Shown: positions 23,653-64,000 of the stretch, in pieces
How the letters are laid out: each line of letters starts with the position of its first letter
Numbering within the stretch: the stretch's first letter is position 1
NCBI GenBank assembly: GCA_030674185.1
Contig: CM060307.1
Coordinates: 73,404,699-73,468,698 of the forward strand
Length of the DNA stretch: 64,000 bases
DNA from: Monoplex corrugatus
Lineage: Eukaryota; Mollusca; Gastropoda; Littorinimorpha; Ranellidae
Direction: 5' to 3'
Program-made: the position numbers and the translations under genes
The notes under the pieces: generated by a model
What the model saw: only the letters and a program-made list of their open reading frames with translations
Told to the model about the DNA's origin: nothing
The model's database searches: none

Positions 23653-24835
23653 TGTGTGTGTGTGTGTGGGGTGTGGTGTGTGTGTGTGTGTGCGTGGTGC
23701 GTGCGTATGTGTGTGTGTCATGTTGTGTATGTGTGTGTATGTGCGCATGCATGCATGCGTGTGGTATGTTGTGTGTGCAACCCTCTACAGTGCAAGTAAA
23801 TCATGTATTTCACTGACCTGGAGATCTACTCTAACATATCATGAAGGTATCAATAATATAGTGCTCAGAAATGTAACACGAACAGAAACTTCTTAACACA
23901 GTTAGGCCTACACATTACTAGTCATTAGGCCCTATGTTGGATTGGTAAGATTTTCCAGACACAGTTTGTCATGAAAGTTTAGACATAGAGTTATCATCTC
24001 AGCCTCCACACACACCTACCAGACTATGTCAGTATGTGGACTGTGCAGCAGCATACTGCATGCACAATATAGCTGAAACAAAATGCATTCTCACGTCTCG
24101 GTAAATGGGTGCTCTTGAAATAAAATAATAATAACAATAAAAATAAACCCCAATAAAAACAATCATTCACATAAGACTTTCATTAAGACAAGTGTTAGCT
24201 GTGTGTTTCACTTTCTTTTAGGACAACAAGAGTCACAAAGCCAAACAAACACTGAGAATGTTTTGAAACTTCATCTTTCAACCAACCTCTGGACTGATTA
24301 TTTGAGGTATGGCTGTGCCTTATTCAAACTGGTGACCATACCTCCAGAGACAGTGGTTGCACAACCAAAACAAGAAAAGTCTTTGAGATCTCAAATTTTG
24401 CCAAAATTACACAATCGAACACTCCATCTGTGCCCAATTTTACACAAGATTTTAAAAGCACCACACTATTATCTGACTGCTGAGCGAGCACTACATATGG
24501 ATCAATACCCTGACCTGTTCATATGCTAAGCGCATTATAATATTCTTTTTAATCATATTTATGCCAATTGTGGATTTTGCTACACAAACTTTAAATGACC
24601 AAGATAGGATACAGCGATATGTATTCTATAGTATAACACAGCGGTTCTTATGCCATCTGTGGTTTCTGCAATAAACTATATCAAGTCTTTCATTCCCTAT
24701 TGTGGTTATAGCCATGGTTCTGGATAACCAACAGTTTGGCTGATCACATGCTTACATTCATTTTGTTGCAAATGGTGACAGCCTTGAAGACTGTCTGAAG
24801 CAATTTCTCAGCAAGTTTTGGCATGACTCTGTGTT

Positions 24836-24923
<88 letters not shown>

Positions 24924-27900
24924 CAAAGATTTGTTGAGCATATCATGATGACTACCAGGAGGCTGCCTTCAATAGGCCTACTAGAAGGAGGTGCTAGAAT
25001 TTTGTTTGATATTGCCACACAATGACGACAATAACAGTAAAAAAAACATGGTAGGAATTGAAAAGTGATATTTCCTGATGAATTCGACAAATGACTCAAG
25101 TGGAATTCATTACCTCATGAGGAATTATACCTTACACTAAGTTACAAAATACAATAAAAAGCAATGTACATGAAAAGGTAAAGGGCATGTTTGTTTCTTA
25201 AAATCTTGGCATAGATCTTTCCATGATTCATTGAGAGTTAGGTCATCTTGATAACACTAAACTATATTTTACACTCTCCATTCAGTTTGCTTCAATAAAA
25301 GATTTAAAACATCTAGGCTATTTCTATCAATCTGGGCCTAGGCTGTAATACTGAGAATTGGGCCTATGTGGATTTTTTCTTCTCTTAATATATTATTTAT
25401 TCATTTATTTATTTTGTACGGGTGTCAAAGGCTTCAAACAGTTAAGATCAAGAACTCGTCTAGTTTAGACCAAGAACCATCTAAACACAGATCTACACAC
25501 ACAGATGAGACATTATTGATCACAAATATGAAACAATATTAACCCTTTGACTCCCACAGCCTATTCGCCAACTGCAAAAACTTAACCCTTTGATTCCTTC
25601 ACCCTATCCATCTGCTTCCAGCAGGAAGCGGGTGGATAGGGTGAGGGAATCAAAGGGTTAAGTTTTTGCTTTGCTGGTGTGGTTGACAAAACAGGATGCT
25701 GGTGGACAGGATGCAGGAGTCAAAGGGTTAATATTGTTCCGCGCTAATTACCGATCGGTGCAATCTTAAGATCGCGCTGCGCGTTTTAACGATCGTATAA
25801 TTGCGCGGCAATCTGAAGATTGTGCAAAGGCCGGCTTGCGCGTTTTTAGGATGTGTGCATTCCTATGATGAAGGCATTGACAGTATGCTTTTCGTAGAGA
25901 TGCTGAAACTGGGTTATCACATGATCAGGTCACATACAAGTTACATTCACACATTTTCAAAAGTGTAAAAACATGAAAAGTAAAATTACTGTATCGCAAA
26001 TTGAAGAGCTCACAAGATGGATACAATGCCAGGTATCAAAGTTCACAAAGTACATTTAATTTATTTACAGGCGTCGCAAATCCAATGTCCTATTTTCGCG
26101 CCGGGTTTCAGTCCACAACACTTGAAATGGTACCACATCAAGCAAGATTCGCATTCGATCATGCTTGTTCCGTCATCTGTTCCTCGACACTTGCAGTGGA
26201 TGTTGACTTCGTACTCTCTTACAATCGAATTTGACCGAAAGACCGACTCCGCTGGCGTTCGTTCGAAGAACTTGGTTGTGAAGGCGTGGTCCAGATGTTG
26301 ACGGATGTCTTCACCGTACTTTAGAGAGACTGGGTCGTCACCGTAGGCCAGAGAAACTGAGAAATGAATTACGTAGGGGCCGCAGTCGTAACTGTTGGTC
26401 TGTTGGTCAACGTTGGCGAGCTGGACGATGATACGGTCGTTATCAGATTTGAGGAAGCTGGCGATCTTGTTGATGACTTCTGTGGAGATGCGGCCAGAGT
26501 GAAGGGAGTCGTAAACAATCACGTGGTAGTCGGATGGTGCGTGGACGTTCGAGATGCAGATCCAATGTTGATGGGCGTGAACGATCTGTACGGTTTCTTC
26601 GTCTTGTTTATTGTAAGCAGGAGAGGTGATTGTAGCCTGTCGAGGGTGGGATCGATCTTTTTTATGAGCTCGTTCGCTTCATCCATGTGTCGGTCTGTAA
26701 GGCAATTCTTTTGATCGACTTTAAGGAGGATGCTGTGGACGGCGTCAGTTTCGCGGATGGGGTGGTTGCGACATGCGTGGGTGGGATGGCAATGACTTGT
26801 GCATTCCTCTCTCTTCTTACGGCATGGGCACTTCGTTGTGAGGCATTTTCCAGCGCACTTGCAGTGAAGCTTGGCGGGTTGTTTCCTCGGATATGCCTGT
26901 CTTGCCGCTTCTCTCAGGGTGATGGTCTTGTCCGTCTTGGGCGTGATGATTCCGCTGTATTCCATCAGCTCTCCTCCATGGTATGTTCCAATGGTGCCGA
27001 ACTCTGCAGCCAGGTGATACCGCTTGTCAATGTCTCCGGTAATTTTCGTAATTACGGCTGGCAGCCGTCTTGGGTTGCTGCTGGCCCTGTCCAGTTTCGG
27101 GACGTCGACAGTCACGTGGTCCCCAATATCGAATTCTGTGACTTGAATTCTTTTTCGCTTCTGCCACCTGTTCTTCATCGTCTCGGCGTTTGCCTCATAG
27201 TTTTTCTTTGCCACTTCTCTAATTTTTTTATGCTGGGATTCTTGGGTCTTGGGCTCTGGAGGCTGAGTGGCCCTGGGCGCTGGTTCTTGCGGCTGGGTGG
27301 TCCTTGGTGCTGGTTCTGGAGGCTGGGTTGTCCTGGGCGCTGGTTCTGGCGACGACGGGATTGTGTCAGCTGAAGTTGGGCACTCTTCTTGGGTGATTTC
27401 ATCATCCAAGTCTTCTTCATCAATTATTGGAACTGATGAGCCTGGTACAAAGGAGGACTGTGGCTGTTGGCCGAAAACGATAGCGTATGGCGTCTGCTTC
27501 ACTGATTCCTGTACGGTGGTATTCAGTCCATACTGGATGCGGGGAAGCCAAGAGGCCCAAGGTGTCTGGCTGGTGATCCCTTGTTCGGCTTTTATTGCAG
27601 CAAGTCTTTTCTCCAGTGTCTTGTTACCGTTTTCGATCAGTCCTTGACTCTGCGAATGGCGCGGGCGTCCTCGGACGAAGATGACGTCTCCTCCCCACTG
27701 ATCGAACAGGGCCTCAAGAAGTTGATTGACGAATTCTCGCCCGTTGTCGCTGTGGAAAATCCTTGGCACACCTAGATAGCTCAATACTCACTGCTGCAAC
27801 ATCTCAGCCACCTCTTGCGCTGTCTTGCTTCTCAAGGGGAAGATGACATGGTACTTAGAAAAGTGGTCCATGAAATGTCCTATCCATTCATAGTCGCCGT

Positions 27901-29128
27901 CCGGATCGTGGCGCATGTCGATTAGATCTACTTGTACTCGATGTAGGAATCCTTTTGAAATGATTGGGCGCAGTGGTGGTCTAACCGTTTGTGACGCAGA
28001 CAGCTGGCACACTGGGCAGTTCTTTGTAAACTCCTGGACGTAACTGCGGGGTATGCCGTAAAACAGCCGCTGAACTTGATCCAGTGTCTTTTTGTATCCG
28101 GCATGCTGAGTTTCTTGGCAGTGGATATCTTTGACAACTTGAAACATCTTCTCTGCGTGGACGACTCTTCTGCAATTGAATCCAGGGGGTCTGTTCTTTT
28201 CATCCGCAGGTACTACCAGGGAATTGACGACATCTAGCGCAGGTATATTCTGTATCGAAAACTTCTTCTTCTTGACCCAGGCCTTGAAATGTGCAGAGAC
28301 AGATGAGGTCGGATCGTTAAGATGCTGGATGATGGCGTCGTACTTCCCCTTGGAGATGACGTATGTTGTCTTCGCAGCCAGAAGCTGGTCTCTTATTCCT
28401 TTCATATGTTCCTCTAAGTTGTTGAAATCCATGTTGAAGTTGTAGCACGTTTCTTGATTCTGTCTGACAAAAGTCGTGAACTGGAATGAAATGCCTTCGC
28501 ACTTGGCCCGTGTTCACTCACTCACACAATAAATGCCCGTGTTCACCAATTAGCGCCAGGCCTTTGATCTTGATGAAATCATCTCACTCACGCAATCTCG
28601 AGACTGCCGCGCAATTATATGATCGTTAAAACGCGCAGCGCGATCTTAAGATTGCACCGATTGGTAATTAGCGCGGAACTTATAGTTATACTATAGGCAT
28701 ATATGATATATACACAGCTTACACAGAATCTCCCGTTATTCTGTGAAATGAGCAGCTGACGACAGTGACAGTGTTGCAGTGGTGGTACTATTATAATCTA
28801 TTGCCTAAAGCCAACTAAAGGCACCGATTCCACTAATCGTTAAATAGTAATAAAAAATGATTAATCTAATGATCATCAATAGACATCATGATCATGCCGT
28901 AATCACGGTAACTTACTAAGTACTAGTAGTAGCCTATAAGTAGTAATGGACCGGACCAGTCACCTGTTTGCTTCAAAGTAATTATTTCAATTTTTACCTC
29001 ATGCCAACGCTGGAAACAGTGGACTTGCAGAAATTCAGAGTTATCCTCTGCAGCTGGCAGATGTATCTGCCCATGCCATTTTGCATCGCATTTTTGACAA
29101 AAGCCCTTGGAATCGCACGATTCGACAT
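17321..29128 (-). CDS. MRPL43: Large ribosomal subunit protein mL43, mitochondrial (MRPL43), three exons
   Basis: Exons on the minus strand are 29128-28998, 18482-18376 and 17633-17321. The first joins the second in phase 2 and the second joins the third in phase 1. The protein is about 183 residues once one shift is allowed. Family hallmarks are in order: [20 protein letters not shown] (exon 1), [20 protein letters not shown] and [10 protein letters not shown] (exon 2), AEYLNGRREI, then KTWHTDTP and [14 protein letters not shown] (exon 3). MRPL43 is a nuclear-encoded component of the mitochondrial large ribosomal subunit with a thioredoxin-like fold. The start ATG at 29128 gives MSNRAIP, a short N-terminus normal for the family. 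Intron 1 is 10.5 kb and holds a Ginger1-like transposon and an L2 LINE. Oddity: HTDTP and QGVWHPF lie in different frames, so one base seems missing near 17505. The gene is head to head with CCDC125. Confidence 0.88.
18376..18482 (-). CDS. MRPL43: MRPL43 exon 2
   Basis: Acceptor GTTTCAG, donor GTAAGC. The first base completes an Arg codon, giving the RDFIE motif. The [16 protein letters not shown] core follows and the exon ends within the Leu of AEYLNG. Confidence 0.88.
18813..19054 (-). other. Orphan open frame after a splice-acceptor-like site
   Basis: The minus-strand acceptor-like TTATGTGCAG is followed by about 76 residues with a basic helix-like start ([19 protein letters not shown]), then Ser/Pro-rich sequence. 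It sits in MRPL43 intron 1 and its phase would fit exon 1. Unrecognised; it could be an alternative last exon, a transposon scrap or chance. Confidence 0.2.
19170..19625 (-). mobile_element. Degenerate LINE RT C-terminus
   Basis: Broken minus-strand frames contain [24 protein letters not shown] sequence, [18 protein letters not shown] and [15 protein letters not shown], in the same order as the 32-kb LINE end. It is an old, frameshifted relative. Confidence 0.6.
20257..20397. repeat. (CA)n microsatellite
   Basis: CA with CCA and AAC interruptions. Confidence 0.95.
21531..21735 (+). repeat. Three tandem units of 66-75 bp
   Basis: Units start near 21531, 21606 and 21672 with G(G/A)CAGTT(A/C)ATGG, then CTTAC...TTTACAT and AGATTAGTTTA. 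Diverged. Confidence 0.75.
21866..22757 (-). mobile_element. L2/CR1-like LINE, 5'-truncated, copy 2
   Basis: Very close to copy 1 over its length. Its frame (22620-22180) continues further: [21 protein letters not shown], ending KHLFSSA. The same 3' UTR CA array and (ATT)n tail occur. It lies in MRPL43 intron 1, sense with that gene. Confidence 0.82.
21938..22021. repeat. (CA)n in 3' UTR of L2-like LINE copy 2
   Basis: CA/CG/CATG mix between GCGCTGAAAC and GGTTACAAATGGGGAG. Confidence 0.9.
23600..23775. repeat. (GT)n microsatellite
   Basis: GT with GG, GC and AT interruptions. Confidence 0.92.
24837..24919. repeat. (GT)n microsatellite
   Basis: About 40 uninterrupted units. Confidence 0.95.
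25539..25731. mobile_element. Nested TTAA MITE, copy B
   Basis: Same outer-plus-inner layout as 12520-12714, with the inner palindrome between CAAAAAC and GTTTTTG in the same place. It ends 4 bp before the Ginger1-like element. Confidence 0.74.
25736..25815 (+). repeat. Left terminal inverted repeat of the Ginger1-like element
   Basis: Pairs with 28600-28679 in inverted orientation. It contains the palindrome CTTAAG and several CG-rich blocks (GATCGCGCTGCGCG). Confidence 0.85.
26061..28432 (-). pseudogene. Ginger1-like transposase: integrase, CXC, Ulp1 protease, PHD; broken
   Basis: Starts at ATG 28432. The first 214 residues hold an H2C2 zinc finger (His104, His110, Cys139, Cys142) and the first catalytic Asp (VDLIDM, about residue 169). 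An in-frame TGA (about 27787) interrupts the reading. The frame then continues with SDNGREF (second Asp) and SQGLIENGN (catalytic Glu, 37 residues later), a Pro-rich tandem repeat, a GPY/F-like region and a Cys cluster ([17 protein letters not shown]). A Ulp1-like domain starts with [15 protein letters not shown]; a second frame break at about 26590-26650 shifts to HWICISN (His), VYDSLHSG (Asp) and NSYDCGPYV (Cys), so the protease triad survives across the shift. A C-terminal PHD finger (CKCRGTDDG...[12 protein letters not shown]...WICDAC) ends at 26061. Similar vertebrate host genes (for example KRBA2) are recalled as relatives. Confidence 0.83.
27267..27342 (-). repeat. Pro-rich coding tandem repeat in Ginger1-like transposase
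   Basis: Three to four units of about ten residues ([10 protein letters not shown] and variants, one with [10 protein letters not shown]) between the integrase core and the downstream basic region. It looks like a variable-length linker. Confidence 0.75.
28600..28679 (-). repeat. Right terminal inverted repeat of the Ginger1-like element
   Basis: Reverse complement of the left end, with two G/A differences in the first 75 bases, both consistent with CpG decay. Confidence 0.85.
28998..29128 (-). CDS. MRPL43: MRPL43 exon 1
   Basis: ATG at 29128-29126, donor GTAAAA at 28997. It ends in phase 2 after GlyMet. It encodes the conserved N-terminal [18 protein letters not shown] segment typical of mL43 proteins. 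Confidence 0.88.
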
Positions 29129-29300
29129 TGTGGTCTGGTGTTTTTCGCACAGGAAGCGACATTGAGAGTTATCAACCCTTGGAATTGGTAAACAACCTTC
29201 ACCTTCATGGTTCATTTCCGGGGTTGTCGACACGACAGACAACACACCGAGGAAATGAGTGAAACATTTCAGACGTTTTCCTAGATCCTTATTTCCTAAA
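29129..29300. promoter_or_regulatory. Shared divergent promoter of MRPL43 and CCDC125
   Basis: Only 172 bp separate the two start codons, so both 5' UTRs and the core promoter must lie here. There is no clear TATA box. GGAAG at about 29151 and TTTCCGG at about 29213-29219 resemble ETS-type sites, common in TATA-less housekeeping promoters. Transcription start sites are not visible from the sequence. Confidence 0.6.
29255..29284 (+). other. Nine-codon upstream ORF in the CCDC125 leader
   Basis: ATGAGTGAA... ends at TAG 29282-29284, 16 bases before the presumed CCDC125 start and out of frame with it. It would matter only if transcription starts upstream of 29255. Confidence 0.4.
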
Positions 29301-62930
<33,630 letters not shown>

Positions 62931-62960
62931 GTGGGTGCAAAATGTTAACTGTTCTTTTAA

Positions 62961-63973
62961 CTCACTCGGTATGGAGAGTTTTTCCCCTTGCATTTCCCCA
63001 GGTACGGCCCATTTTGAAGGGTTAGGGAAAAAGTCACAAAAAATACAAAACATAAAGGATCAAAATGAAACTTTCAGATCTGAATATTTACATGCTGGGT
63101 TAGTTCATGCCAAAATATTGAAGCTCTTCCTTGAATATTTCTTCGTCATGTGCCATGTTGAAAATACCCCAAATTTTGTGGTCAGGATCACTGTACAGTC
63201 ACACACTCTGATCAGCTCCATGAACACACAGTCAAAGGTGAGAAGGTCAGGAGAAGTGCTCATTCTGCTTGCCACTCAGTTCTCTTATGCCTTCTGTTAT
63301 GACAATGGAATTTAGAAAGTCTTCTGTCACAAACTGATTCAAGAAATCAAAGGGGGCGTGGCACTGAACTGGGACATGCAGGCCACAAGAGCCAGAGAAC
63401 AGAGGCAAAGTGGGAGAAAAACTAAAATCTTCGTGCCAGTCATGCATAGGAAAGTGAATGAAACCTCCATCAGACATGCGACTCACTGTGCTTGACCCGC
63501 TCACCGCTCGCCTCTCGTGACGTGTACACCCACCTCCCCCTTCCACTTCACTGTCGTCTGAAACTGGGTCACTGTCAGTTCCTCCTTGCTGGCAGCTTCC
63601 ATTACTTGATACACTTTCACCATTATCTTCATCATACTCCTTGATGTCCAATCCTTCAGTCTGAAGCACTTCAATCACTTCAGCAGCAGTAAAACGCCGC
63701 CGTCGCGATCTACTTGTCAAATGCAGATTAGCCATTCGTGTAGGTTGCCGAAGTCAATCGTTTCCTGACGAGTGTATGGCTACGGAATCTCACGAAGTAA
63801 CTTTCCCTTTGACCCTTGACATGTTTGCGGTGACCAGTGTGGCTATGGTAGGCATGCAGGATCTAAAGGGGAGCGTCGAAAAAATTTTAATTATCGAAAC
63901 CGCTATAGCGTTCCGTCGTACAGAACCGTGCCTTTCATCACAACTGCTATAGCGTTCCGTCGTACCGAGTGAG
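62961..63973 (-). mobile_element. piggyBac-like deletion derivative with TTAA flanks
   Basis: 1,013 bp between TTAA 62957-62960 and TTAA 63974-63977. The termini are short inverted repeats (CTCACTCGGTA / TACCGAGTGAG). Two 20-bp direct repeats (GCTATAGCGTTCCGTCGTAC at 63902 and 63946) sit near the right end and could be transposase-binding sites. TTAA target duplication is the piggyBac hallmark. It carries only the first part of a transposase gene, so it depends on a helper. Confidence 0.72.
63247..63735 (-). pseudogene. Truncated piggyBac-like transposase, N-terminal part
   Basis: ATG at 63735 gives 162 residues. A basic start and RRRRFTAAEVIEVLQTEG are followed by an acidic Asp/Ser/Glu stretch, then LNQFVTEDFLNSIV, which resembles the opening of the transposase domain in PGBD4-type proteins. 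The frame stops after NEHFS, before any catalytic Asp, so only the N-terminal segment of a normally 500-600 residue protein remains. Confidence 0.68.
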
Positions 63974-64000
63974 TTAAAAAACAAACAACATGCTGATATT

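Larger units (their letters stand above)
25736..28679 (-). mobile_element. Ginger1-like DNA transposon, near full length
   Basis: A 2,944-bp element bounded by inverted repeats of about 75 bp (25736-25810 and 28605-28679) that differ at only two positions, both G/A, and start GTTCCGCGCTAATTACC. It encodes a Gypsy-integrase-type transposase with a C-terminal Ulp1-like protease and PHD finger, the hallmark architecture of the Ginger1 group. It lies in MRPL43 intron 1 with its coding strand in the same direction as MRPL43. No clear target duplication is seen (left flank ATATT, right flank TTATA). Ginger1 elements are described as favouring CCGG/CCGT targets, so this one departs from the norm. 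Near-identical repeats suggest recent arrival. Confidence 0.85.

Noticed and set aside
24203..24529. 108-residue frame
   Set aside because: No recognisable motif, no splice-consistent flanks, inside MRPL43 intron 1.
26687..27373. 228-residue plus-strand frame
   Set aside because: Shadow of the minus-strand Ginger1-like transposase, whose domains are clear.

Overview
This is an animal nuclear DNA window, not a bacterial one. The genes are split by GT-AG introns of up to about 13 kb, coding exons cover only about 4 percent of the sequence, and the rest is dense with microsatellites, LINEs, tRNA-derived SINEs and DNA transposons. The protein similarities and the SINE/LINE types (RTE-like, L2/CR1-like, a SINE tail resembling a family common in caenogastropod snails) suggest a mollusc, most likely a gastropod. 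That assignment is inference.

Three genes could be assembled exon by exon, with splice phases that agree. (1) On the + strand, 4158-13008 holds the 3' part of a secreted or surface Reeler-DOMON protein of the ferric-chelate-reductase-1-like group. Six exons are visible and the 5' exons are not found. It ends in a hydrophobic, GPI-signal-like tail and has no cytochrome b561 part. (2) On the - strand, 29128-17321 is MRPL43, a mitochondrial large-subunit ribosomal protein, in three exons, with an apparent one-base deletion in the last exon. (3) On the + strand, 29301 to beyond the right edge is a CCDC125-like coiled-coil protein, with eight exons visible and the 3' end missing. MRPL43 and CCDC125 are head to head, with only 172 bp between start codons.

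Mobile DNA layout: 0.6-5.2 kb has SINEs and RTE-type LINE ends; 8.5-9.8 kb has an L2-type LINE nested inside an RTE-type LINE; 12.5-14 kb has a nested TTAA MITE, a minisatellite that starts at the DOMON stop codon, and a 602-bp TIR element. MRPL43 intron 1 (18.5-29.0 kb) carries an L2 copy and a nearly full-length Ginger1-like transposon (25736-28679). The transposon encodes an integrase-type transposase joined to a Ulp1-like protease and a PHD finger, and is broken by one stop and one frameshift. CCDC125 introns carry two sister LINE ends with clean target duplications, a SINE split by a 1.75-kb TIR element with a matching 4-bp duplication, a 1.5-kb tandem repeat field, mariner and LINE remnants, and a piggyBac-like deletion derivative inserted 26 bp after exon 8.

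The most unusual structures are the Ginger1-like element, the 43-45 kb TIR element with its repeated GGTGTCACAC motif, the nested TTAA palindromes present in the same arrangement at two loci, and the minisatellite seeded at a stop codon. I saw no CRISPR array, rRNA gene, intact tRNA gene or bacterial feature.
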